From: Lumbricus rubellus
Taxonomy: Eukaryota; Annelida; Clitellata; Crassiclitellata; Lumbricidae
Assembly (NCBI GenBank): GCA_945859605.1
Contig: OX243815.1
Coordinates: 34,713,785-34,777,784, forward strand
Length of the DNA stretch: 64,000 bases
Reading direction: 5' to 3'
This document shows positions 44,737 to 54,802 of this stretch, piece after piece. A program made the translations under genes and the position numbers. The notes under the pieces were generated by a model that did not search any database, was not told the DNA's origin, and was given only the letters and a program-made list of their open reading frames with translations. The stretch's first letter is position 1; the number at the start of each line of letters is the position of its first letter.

Positions 44737-45890
44737 CATCATCATCATCAAGAACCGAGGGACCAGTGCCCGTAGGTGCCCGCTGCCATCCTCATTATTC
44801 CTCGCCATTTTTGTCGTTCCATCGCCGCATGTGTCAGGTCTTGTATTGGCGCTCCGCACCAGTCGGTTATGTTGTCCAGCCATTCCTTGTGTGGTCTACC
44901 TCTTCTGTTGGTACCCTCCATTCTTCCGAACATCACCCTCTTTATTTTTCTGTCCTCATTCATTCTACATATGTGACCAAATAGCTCCAGCTTCCTGGTT
45001 ATTAATATCTGCATAAGATTTTCTGTGGCTTCTATTTGCTCATACAGTTCTGAGTTTTTCATCCTCTGCATCCATCCAACTCTCAACAATCGTCTGTAGC
45101 ATTTCCTCTCGAAGGCTAATATCTTTGACTCCATTTCTTTGGTTACTGTCCAGGCCTCGCATCCATACATCATACTGCTGAATACACAGGTTCTCAGTAC
45201 TTTTAACTTTGTTTGTAGATGTATGGATTTGCTCTTCCAGATTTTATCCAATGCCTTTAGTGCTGTCATTGCTTTCGCGATTCTCGCCCATACTTCTTTC
45301 TTGTTGTCTAAGTCGTGTGTTTTGATGCATCCTAAGTATGTGAATTTTTCCACGTTTTCTATCTGGTTTCCATCTATTTCCATCTTCTTAGACAGTTCCT
45401 TTGCTCCAAACACCATCGTTTTGGTCTTCTCAAAATTCATGTCAAGGCCATACCTTTTTCCTTCATCACTTAACTTCTGAGCTGTGCTCTCCAACCTCCG
45501 GATGTCATCGTCTATCAGGTCGATGTCGTCCGCAAAACATAGATTGTTGATATTCTCTCCGCTGATCTTTACTCCTCCTTCTTCCTCCCTGGTCTTGTCT
45601 AGTATTCTTTCCAAGAGAGTAATGAATATGTCTGGTGATATCGGGTCACCCTGTCTTGTGCCCCTGCCGATGCTGAACCATGGGCCAATCTCTCCGCACA
45701 CCCTTACCGCCGCCTTTGCATTGCTATTAACTTCTCTTAGTAAACGCACCAGCTTGTTGTCTACTCCATATGAGTCCATGGCCGCCCATGTTACACTCTG
45801 GTCGATGCTATCAAAAGCTTTTTGGAAGTCGATGAAGCAGTTGTAAATTTTCTTGTCTTTTCTTCTAGCCTTCTCGCCAATCAGCCTCAG
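44737..45890 (-). mobile_element. RTE-clade retrotransposon, 5'-truncated, with target duplication
   Basis: One open minus frame (44748-45779, 343 codons, continuing upstream to about 45885 without an ATG) covers the RT from CFIDFQKAFDSIDQSV through GRGTRQGDPISP, LCFADDIDLI (catalytic Asp-Asp), MVFGAKE, FTYLGC, MMYGCEAWT, AFERKCYRRLLRV, FGHICRM and RRGRPHKEWLD to its natural stop. It has no internal stop, so it is young. The 3' end is a (TGA)n run. Both sides carry the exact 12-base duplication TGTTACTGTGGT (44725-44736, 45891-45902). The endonuclease half is missing. Confidence 0.93.
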
Positions 45891-46072
45891 TGTTACTGTG
45901 GTAACGTATGTCTATATCCTGGGCGCAGACTTAAGGGTTGGAACAGTGGGGACGGTCCCCTCCAAAGTTTGTGGTGGAGACGGCGGTGCTTCTGTCCCTC
46001 CCCAATATTTCAGAAATATTTAATATCATGAATATTTGCACTTGAAGCCACTAATTATCCCTAAGTTTGCTA

Positions 46073-46560
46073 TTATGACAGCTTATAATGCTACTATAAC
46101 CGTATGAAAATTAAAAAATGACACAATGGGAAGGGACATTTATTGAAGACTTAAACCTTGTATTTGTGAGGAATTATTTTGAGCTGACGGCTTAAGAAAT
46201 CTGAATATTTTTAAGCAATCGGAGGGGACGCTTTTGAAGTCTTAAGCCGCAACAATCAACACTGAAACGATGGAGCAATTTTATTAAAAATGACAGCCTA
46301 AAATGCTAGAATTACAGTTTTTTTTAAGGTCAAAAATGAAACAATGGGCAGAGGACATTTATTGAACTCTTAAGCAATGAAAACGATAATTTTTCAATTT
46401 AAGAAAGTCACCAAATTTTACAGGAAAAAAACTACAATATTGAAGTCTTAAACCAAGACTATCTACACTAAATGACGAGCAATTTCACAAAAATGACAGC
46501 CTAACCATTGCAGAGAGGAAATTCAACAAATTTCGACATTGGGAGGGGGACACATCCTTT
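46073..46560. repeat. ~210-base degenerate tandem repeat
   Basis: AATGACAGCYTAWAATGCT followed by an AATGGGMAGRGGACATTTAT segment recurs at 46073, 46289 and 46493 (spacings about 216 and 204). Units are diverged and AT-rich, non-coding. Confidence 0.65.
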
Positions 46561-46878
46561 TTTCAAACCCTCCATCTGCTTGACGCCTCGTGCCTCGTCG
46601 ATCCTTATTTACTTCTGTGCCAACTCCTTATTTTTCCGTTGATTGACTTCAGATGTAGCTCAAGTACGGCTGCCCACAGGAACGGACTGCAGTTCACTCC
46701 AAACACCACTCTACGATGTATGTACACCCGAATCTTTTCGGTCGCAGGATCGTCCCACCAAAGGAAACGAAGAAAGTCTCGATACTTCTCCGCAACTTCA
46801 ATCATCTGAAACGCTTTTCTGATGTCCGCCACAGCACCAATCTTGTTTTCTCGAAATCGCAGTAATATGGTCGGCAAG

Positions 46879-48648
46879 GGTGCTAGGACAAAATGTCCCC
46901 GGACAAAATGTCCCGGACAAAATGTCCCGGACAAAATGTCCCTGGACAAAAAGTCCCCGGACAAAATGTCCCTGGACAAAAAGTCCCCGGACAAAATGTT
47001 CCTGGACAAAAAGTCCCCGGATAAAATGTCCCCGGATAAAATGTCCCGGGACACAATGTCCCAGGACAAAAAGTCCCCAGATAAAGATGCATCCGGACAA
47101 AAAGTCCCCGGACAAATAGTCTCTTCAAAGAACATAAAATCGCACGTTGTTTCAGAAGTCCCTCTGTATTTTGACAGCAGTTATTCACGCAGAAAAATTT
47201 ATTGTCAGTATTATTAGATCTATTATAATAGGCCTGAACCTTCTATTCAGGGTCTATGGTTTTCTAAATTTTTATTCTAATGTAATTCCGATCAAACAAA
47301 TGGCATGATTAGAAATTAGCAAACATAGCGAGTACATAATAAAATACAATAAATGTCAAAACATATTTGAATAATTATGATTATTAAACGTAAAAATTAA
47401 CCCCTTTACTACTAGACTAATGCACTCCTGCGGTCCATATGAGAAGAAAGGATGCAAATATTCTAGACTTTATGCTAATGTCTATCCGGGGGCGTCGTGT
47501 GTCTTTGGATCGGCAGTCGTCAGAGGCGTACGAGGCGGGGATACAGAGGGGGCAAATGTCGCCCCCAAATTTCGGGAAAGTCTGTTCTTTTCTGGCAAGC
47601 AGACCCGGGAAAATACGAAAAAATAGTATTTTTCACAACATATTTCAACTTTTCTGTCTGGGAAAAATAGTATTTCCCACCACGAGATTTATTTTTCGGG
47701 CAGAAGCAAAATCTTTGACCCCCCACTGCTGAAATCTCCCGTACGCTATATGCAGACGTGAACTGATGAGGGGTTCTCCAATCTCCACCATGGATCATCT
47801 AGCCTCCTCTGTTTTGTAGTATTGAGTGCTGCGGATGAGACCCTCCTGTCGTGCCGTGTGCTAATGTGCACTGCGAACATGTTTCGACACTATAACTGGT
47901 TGACAGTGTGGGGTCAGATGGCACCGAGTGTCTGTGAAGCCTAGGCACCGTGTTCATGACAAGACCATACCCATTTCGGACCAAGTACTGACGACGTCTG
48001 TTCAACTCGGTCGACTAAAAAGGAAAGTTAGTCCCTGGTCACGATTGCCCGCTGAACGGGAGACACCCATGTTTAGGCTCATCTTGGATAGGCAAGCCGC
48101 TGCGAGCCTTCCCTTAGAAAGACAGATGCCATGAAAACTGTCTAAGCGCCTTGGTGAACTTGTACATTTCTGACGCAAGAATTAGAATATTTGTTTATCG
48201 AAATTTTGTGAACCAAACAGCAATTGTTAATAAAGAATATACTGTTTATTGAAAACAATAAAGCATTCATATGCGTTTAGAAAAGCCAGTTCTCTGCCAT
48301 ACGGACCCTTCATTTCAATGTAAGCTACATTATACATGCTGGTAGGCACCCCATGCGGAAGGGTTCTAGGTAGCCCTACCTTTTTTCTAGGGACATTTTA
48401 TCCTGGGACTTTTTGTCCGGGGACATTTTATCCGGGGACTTTTTGTCCAGGGACATATTATCCGGGGACATTTTGTCCGGGGACATTTTATCCGGGGACA
48501 TTTTGTCCGGGGACATTTTGTCCGGGGACTTTTTGTCCGGGGACATTTTGTCCGGGGACATTTTGTCCGGGGACTTTTTGTCCAGGGACATTTTGTCCGG
48601 GACATTTTGTTCGGGACATTTTGTCCGGGGACATTTTGTCCGTCCACG
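46879..48648. mobile_element. GGACAAAATGTCC-array element B inserted in BEL/Pao RT
   Basis: 1770 bases. Left array (46879-47120): GGTGCTAGGACAAAATGTCC then about 15 units of ~15 bases (GGACAAAATGTCCCC, GGACAAAAAGTCCCC variants). Right array (48385-48648) is inverted with about 17 units, and read inward starts CGTGGACGGACAAAATGTCC. Flanked by the exact 9-base duplication GTCGGCAAG (46870-46878, 48649-48657), which in the disrupted RT equals three codons. The middle 47130-48380 has no recognisable protein. The long frames through the arrays (repeats of Ser-Pro-Asp-Lys-Met) are artefacts of the 15-base period. Confidence 0.85.
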
Positions 48649-48837
48649 GTCGGCAAGAGTTCCAATAGGTTAGGACCCTTTTCCAATACATCATTCAGTG
48701 ATGGTGCTCTTCCTGACTTGCAAGAAGCGTCAAATACTGGTCGTACTGGTGTAGTCTGACTCTCTGGCTTGAACACTGCTCGGTGAGGAAGATAATTACA
48801 CTGACCCACATTATCCTCCGGTTCAACCATTTCAATC

Positions 48838-51063
48838 TTGTCTTGTCTTGTCTTTAACCTTCCTCGATTCGAGGGTTGGTCGCTTCATGGACATGTCTTC
48901 GCCACTTTTTCCTGTCCTCCGTCTCCTTCAATATCTGCTCGAATGGTAGTTCCATCCATGTGATGACATTAGCGATCCAACCCATCCTCGGTCTTCCCCT
49001 TGCCCTTGATCCCGACATCGTACCCTGTATTATTTCCTTCTCCATACAGCCCCCCTGTTTTCTCATCAAATGACCGAAGTAAATGAGTTTCCTTCTTTTT
49101 ATCGAGTTCAATAAGGTTCTTTCTGTTCCAGTTTTCTCCAATACCCATTCGTTTGTTCTTTTTTCCGTCCATTTTACTCTCAAGATCTTTCTTAGGCATT
49201 TCATTTCAAAAGCATTTATTCTGTCTTCTTCTCTTTTTCTGATCGTCCAACTTTCACACCCATAAGTCGCCACTGGTCATACCAACGCCTTCATAAGTCT
49301 GATCTTGGTAATCATTTTTATATTATGACTTTTCCATATTGTCTTCAACGCTGTTCCTGTGTTGAGTCCTCTTGCTAGTTTTTCTCGTATATCTTTGCTG
49401 CTATCTGCGTCTTCAGTTATCATTGATCCCAGGTAATGGAAGGTGTCCACCTGTTCCAGTTTTTTCCCTCCAATTTCAATATTCCACGTTCTATCTTTTT
49501 GTGTCATGACTTTAGTTTTATCCATGTTTATCCTCAGACCTCTCTTCTCTCCTGCTTGATGTAATCGTTCTGTTAGTTCTTGCAACTCCAATTCTGTTCC
49601 TGCTAATAGTACTATATCATCTGCGTATCTTAGGTTAGTAATGACCCTGCCTCCTATCCGTATTCCTCCTTGCCATCCGTCCAGTGCCTCTCTCATGACC
49701 ATCTCTGCCATGATGTTGAACAAATGAGGTGACATCACACATCCCTGTCTTACTCCCTTCTTTATTCTGAAACCTCCTGATAGTGTACCTGCAACCTTTA
49801 CTTTAGCTTGTTGTTTGCAGTATAATTTGTTCAGTAGATCAATGATATGTGCAGGGAAACCCATTTCGGCCATTGTCATCCATAACTGTTCATGTGATAT
49901 ACAGTCAAACGCTTTTGTAAAGTCCACGAAACACATGTATAACGGTTGCTGGTGGTCATGCATTTTCTGCATGATAATTCTAAGATTTGTTAGTTGGTCT
50001 CTGGTGCCTCTTCCTCTTCTGAAACCGGCCTGTTCGTCTGCAAGTTCTGATTCTGTCTTCCCTCTTATTCTCTCCAGTATGATCCTCAGAATAACCTTAC
50101 TGGCATGAGATACAGGGCTATGGTTCTGTAATTTCCACAATTACCCAGGTCTCCTTTTTTAGGTATCGGTATAAAGATTGAATTCGTCCAATCCTCTGGC
50201 CATTCTCCCGATTCCCATAACTCCTTGCAAATAAGATGCATGCGATCCAGTGCAGTCTCTCCTGCTGCTTTAAATAACTCTATTGGTACTTCGTCCATCC
50301 CTGCACTCTTCCCGTTCGCCACTTCTTTCATAGCTCTTGCCACTTCTGATCTTAGTGGAGTTGGTTCTCTTGTGTATCTTATCTCTTCACTTGTGCTTGC
50401 ATCTTTGTTATCATATAACTCTTTGCAATATTCCTTCCATCTATCTGCAATTCCTTCTTTGTCTCTTATCAGTTCTCCTGATGTTGACTTTATTCCAAGT
50501 AGTATTGGGCTGAATTTTCCAGTTAGTGTCTTGACCGTTTGGTATACTTTTTTCATGTTCCCTTGCTTGTTATTCTCTTCCAGCTCATTACATGTCTCTT
50601 CTATTTGTTTTTGCTTATCCTCTCTGACTTTCTTCTGTACTTCTTTTTTTTAACTCTCTGTATTGTTCTCTGTCGTTTGTTTTTGCCTCTCTCTTTTTTT
50701 GTATCAGTGTGAGTGTTTCAGTGGTAATCCATGGTTTCTTCTTTGGTCCATTTTTATATCCTATTATTTCTTCTGCTGTTTCTAGGAGTATATTCTTGGT
50801 TGTTTTCCATAGTTGTTCCGGTGTTTGTTTCTCTTCTTCTATTTCCAATCCTTCAAACCGGTTCTTTACTTCTATAGCAAATTCTTTTTCTTTTAATCCT
50901 TGTAGATCTTCTAGATTTAGTTTCCTTGTTCGTGTTGTTTCTCTTATCTTTCTTAGTTTTATCTTTAGTTTTGCCACCAGTAACGGGTGGTCCGTGTCAC
51001 CATCCGCCCCTGGGTATGTCTTGCAGTTCTTGATGCTTTCTTTCCATTTTTGTGCAATTGCTA
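48838..51063 (-). mobile_element. RTE-clade retrotransposon inserted in BEL/Pao RT
   Basis: Exact 10-base duplication CATTTCAATC on both sides (48828-48837, 51064-51073), 3' tail (AAGAC)n at 48838-48860. Minus frames: 50615-50977 (linker, PWITTETLTLIQKKRE), 50086-50556 (WPEDWTNSIFIPIPKKGD, GNCGNYRTIAL), 49277-50140 (GFRRGRGTRDQL, CFVDFTKAFDCIS, GVRQGCVMSP, LRYADDIVLLAG), 48854-49273 (YGCESWTIRKRE, FGHLMRKQGG, RARGRPRMGWI). The defects are two frame shifts (near 50100-50130 and 50560-50610) and one TGA in place of Trp at 49277-49279. The endonuclease is missing, so it is 5'-truncated and slightly decayed. It is a different RTE lineage from the 34-kb copy. Confidence 0.93.
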
Positions 51064-51579
51064 CATTTCAATCAAACCTTCCATTTTCTTCAAATACTTG
51101 TTCATATTTCTCCAATTTTACTTTGCTCAGCTCACCAAAACCCTCATTGACATAGGACGATCTTTCAGCGCCCTTAACTTGCATCCGTAGAAATTTCATC
51201 AAGAATTTCAGGCGCTCATCGACTGGTTTTTCATGTTGATCATCTGAACCTGACAATGCACTTCTCTGCCAGACTCTTACAACATCTTCTGGTAGACTGG
51301 ATTCCACAAGAAGTGACAAGAGGATACAGGAACGCTGCACTCTGTTCTTGTGTTACTCCCAAGGTCTCAAGAGCTCGTAGATGTGATTCTAACTCATCCT
51401 ACATGCTGCCCAGGTACGACTTTTGCTTTTCCTGCATTTTTTATGACCAGCTTCAACAACTGTCTCACATAAACTTAAGTTAACAGAACTTTGTCTCCAA
51501 ATATGTGTCTCAAAGGCTTTTATACCTAACTCGTAGTTTTCGGCAGTTTGTGGGTAAGCTCTGGTTCCAGGAATCATTT

Positions 51580-52365
51580 TAGAGAGAATTTATATATAGC
51601 GCCTCTTCAAGAAAACTACTCAGAGGCGCTCTCTGCGCTAACTAGCCGAAGTGATGTTAAATGTCTTAACAACAAGAAAATTTCATCAATTAGCAAAATA
51701 AGTCACAGAGAGCCGGAAACAGTCATCAGTGGCGATCCCTCGCAGACACGTAGAATCATCCAACAGAATCCCGTCGACAGCCTTCAGATGGTGGAATGTT
51801 CAGAGTCTCTGGTACAGGTTGCGTTAATAGAGTAGAGCCGCGACAGGTGACAGGGCTCGAAAACACGAAACGCTGACGAAACTGAAGCCCCTCGCTGGTA
51901 GAAGATGACGCGCGCGACCGTCTTATCGTCGGGCACAAGGATTGCACAGCCGAAGGCATTTTGTCGCTTGTCGGTCGGTAGTTTTGAACGCCACGAGAGA
52001 TAAAATCCGATCGAGTTAACTCCACTGACCTGCGTGAACCGTTCTTCGGCGATATGTAAATACCAGACAACAGCGGTGAAGGCGCACGGTCTTGACGGTT
52101 GAGCTCGACAGTGTTCATTAAGATGGCGTCTAACGGTCAACACGTGGGCGACACAAGACGGCTTGCGAATAAAATCCTTTCCAACGCAAAATTCTTCACA
52201 AACCCGACGAATAAGTTCAGTACACAAACCTAGAACCAGTAAACTTCAACGTTTGTGAAATTACTGCGCGAATTCTGCATGAAGTTGAAATAATCCATCG
52301 AAATGACGGAGTGGTGTAATAAACAACCAATATGGCCGCTGACCTGCGAAGATCATCGACTGTAC
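51580..52365 (-). mobile_element. Retroposon with L2-like tail inserted in BEL/Pao gag
   Basis: Interrupts the gag frame between QYLVQSM (52375) and PGTRAY (51560), with a short ATCAT/GATCAT repeat at the borders. Its minus-strand end is CGCAGAGAGCGCCTCTGAGT followed by TTGAAGAGGCGCTATATATA, the tail also seen at 53857-53935. The body has two overlapping open frames of 120-147 codons (51756-52227) that I do not recognise. It is likely a non-autonomous LINE derivative. Confidence 0.6.
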
Positions 52366-53229
52366 CAGGTACTGAAAATTGCCGCTGTCATGCAACGCAC
52401 TATCGTTATGAATTTTCTGAAACTGAGACCAAAAACCTAACCATTCTTTCAAGTCTCCATCGAATTTGCGAATTTCTATTTTCGGTAACTTGTACGACTG
52501 TACGTCTTGGTGTGGACCGTCTATCCACTGTGTACCCTGTTAACCAAAACATGATCAACTTTATCAGCAAGAAACGGTTCCGCTTTCAGCTTGGCTGTCA
52601 GAAACCTTTCTTCATATTCGGAAATCGTCATCATCTCCGAGTCTAGATCATCGTCTGAACCCTGTAGATTTGTTGATCCATGTCATCTACCTTTTTAAAG
52701 ATCGTCTCTAACATCTCCAACTTTACATGAACTGCCGTTTTGTCCGGAATATCTCTGGATAACAATACTTCGATTTCCTTGCTCCTTTTATTCAACTGAG
52801 CTCGAAGCGGCCGTCTTCCCTTTTTTAACGTGTCTATACTCATTCCATCCTCCATGTTGAGATCCCACAACAATGGTCACGCTTCTCTGGCGAGTATGAA
52901 ATGGCGTCCACTAATCGTTTTCATTAACAGCAAAGATCACGTCGGGGTCATCACAATGTTCGATTTGAAAGTTCAACTTACTAAAAGCAAGACTCTGCTG
53001 ACAATAAAACGTATATTAACAATTTTCAGACACGTTGAAAAGAATATTTTGACATTCGTAGTAAACAAAACCGGAAGTCCGTAAGAACCAGAAACAAGAA
53101 GACTAGACAACAAAACACGAGTTGCCATACACTGCAGACAAACCCGATATAACGCTTAATTGAGTTCCAACACCCCAACTTTTCGGACGTGGTTGCATCA
53201 TACCGTATACTGCCTTGAGCCTTCACTTC

Positions 53230-53940
53230 GCACACAAAAGCTTAAACCCCGTGAGATCGATGACAAGGAAACAATCCTGAAAAACCTCACCGAAAGCTCT
53301 TACAACCAAAAATTTAGCTTCAACAGGTTGGAGTTTGCTGCTTCTAGACTCTCGTACTGGACTTTTCGTGGGATTTATCAAGGATTTTGCGCTGTTTGGA
53401 AGGTTTTTGTTGCAAGTCGCCTTGGCCGCGTGACTGCATCAGCGACCATCCCTACGATGCACAGCCGAGTCGTTCCATACACCGTGCATGTACGCCGCTG
53501 CTAGCCAGCCAGCCAATGTTTACATTTTGCCGGAGGACGGATCACGCGCGGGTCAGTGCATGGAGTGACCTCGACTGCTGTCAACGGCGGCGCTTCCAAC
53601 AACCGTTCGACGAGCGACGAACGCCTTCTACTACACGCATCCTTGAGTCTCGACGATTAGCCAGACGGGAGTCATCTACCACCTACCAGAGACTCCGATC
53701 AACCACGCCATCTATCAGCTCTACGGGAATCTGATGGTGAGCTCAACGTGTTCGCGAGGGCTCACCACTGGTGACTTGTTCAGCTTGCTGTGTTTTGTTT
53801 TGCAAGTTGTTGTTATTTTTCGCTCGCTATGACTCTTAACATCATTTTGGCCAGTTAGCGCAGAGAGCGCCTCTGGGTAGTTTTCTTGAAGAGGCGCTAT
53901 ATAAATTTTCAGAATGAATTAATGAATGAATGAATCAGGA
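53230..53940 (+). mobile_element. Second retroposon with L2-like tail
   Basis: Ends GGCCAGTTAGCGCAGAGAGC, then CTTGAAGAGGCGCTATATAA and a (GAAT)n tail. The tail region is the mirror of 51590-51645. The body contains plus frames 53160-53504 and 53387-53734, rich in Ser/Arg and not recognised. The 5' border is not defined. Confidence 0.5.
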
Positions 53941-54354
53941 TCGCCAAAATTGTCTTGGAAATGGCCAATGCCAACATTGTCGGAAGAACAGACGAACACA
54001 ACTGAAATCACTATGACGAGTCACCGTACTCGATATAAGCACCGAACCTTGAGGCAGGCTTTATTCCACCATCAGCTGAAACCGAACTGAGACGAAACCG
54101 AAATCGAAGCGAAACCGGTTTTACATACTGTCATCAAGCCAAATGGCTACCTATCGAGAGTCATGGATGCTCCTGCTAGTGACCGGAAGTGAATTTGGAT
54201 TCCCTACCAGGTTAGGGGAATACAATGTGGAAGAGGCGGAGACCATAGGGGGATAAGGTAGTTGATGTTAGCAGTTATTGGTCAAGCTGTAGGATAATTA
54301 GCTTGACCAACAACTGCCAAAGAACCAACGCAGAAATTTTAAGAATCTAATGAC
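53941..54354. other. Intergenic, nothing recognised
   Basis: GAAACCGAA-type triplet-like words near 54085-54120, and a GTTAGCAGTTATTGGTCAAG / inverted CTTGACCAACAACTGCC pair at 54268-54330 form a small hairpin. No gene. Confidence 0.4.
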
Positions 54355-54413
54355 GACACTAACCCTAACACTAACCCTAACCCACCCTCACGACGCGAAA
54401 CCTTACTCTATAG
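54355..54413. repeat. Telomere-like satellite, copy 4
   Basis: ACTAACCCTAACACTAACCC then TAACCCACCCTCACGACGCG, the same unit as at 6.1-6.35 kb. A hAT MITE sits directly at its end, as at 8.2 kb. Confidence 0.7.
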
Positions 54414-54421
54414 GCCTATAC

Positions 54422-54794
54422 CAGTGGTTCCCAAACTTCTGTAGGCCGCGGACAGGCAATAATTTTTGGTGAAGCTAGCGGACCGCTAACTTAGGCCTTA
54501 ATGGCGATGATCAACATAAATAAGCTCGGGACTGACTGCAGTCATCGTTGTAGTAAATTTAGAATAAATTTAAATTGTTTGAATTCGCTATCTGGCAAGT
54601 TATAATACGGCGTGTTTATTTATTTCGATTTTTTAAACATTAAGACAGAAATTTGAACAAATTGTGGACAACAATTCGAATAATTTCACAATTTCAAACA
54701 AATAAACTAATAATTACAGTTTATTTTTTATTTTTAACTCTTCTCCGCGGACCGGCGATCATACCTCCGCGGACCACCACTTTGGGAACCACTG
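54422..54794. mobile_element. hAT-type MITE
   Basis: 373 bases with ends CAGTGGTTCCCAAACTT and TTTGGGAACCACTG, the classic hAT/Charlie terminus. Flanks GCCTATAC (54414-54421) and CCCTATAC (54795-54802) are an 8-base duplication with one mismatch. GCGGAC/GTCCGCGG motifs are near both ends. No coding capacity. Confidence 0.88.
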
Positions 54795-54802
54795 CCCTAT
54801 AC

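Larger units (their letters stand above)
46605..52880 (-). pseudogene. BEL/Pao LTR retrotransposon remains, split by three insertions
   Basis: On the minus strand the pieces run in BEL/Pao order. Gag start 52643-52873 (LKKGRRPLRAQLNKRSKEIE). Gag core 52376-52480 (EWLGFWSQFQKIHNDS, QYLVQSM). After an insertion, PGTRAYPQTAENYELGIKAF (51560-51500). Then LPEDVVRVWQR and RLKFLMKFLRMQV (51170-51300). Then KLEKYEQVFEE (51080-51110), immediately followed in the element, across the next insertion, by YLPHRAVFKP, TTPVRPVFDASCKSG and SLNDVLEKGPNLLELL (48650-48830). Across the last insertion come ILLRFRENKIGAV, ADIRKAF and DFLRFLWWDD (46700-46870). Protease is not visible, the RT lacks its YVDD end, and no LTRs are found, so it is a long-dead fragment. 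Confidence 0.85.

Noticed and set aside
44748..45779. The 343-codon frame as a host gene
   Set aside because: It contains the RTE reverse transcriptase motifs, a microsatellite 3' tail and an exact target duplication, so it is a retrotransposon.
46605..48830. CRISPR-like repeat arrays or a Ser-Pro-Asp-Lys repeat protein
   Set aside because: Units are ~15 bases, contiguous, without spacers, and present as two inverted arrays at the ends of a transposon in a eukaryotic genome. The open frames follow the unit length.
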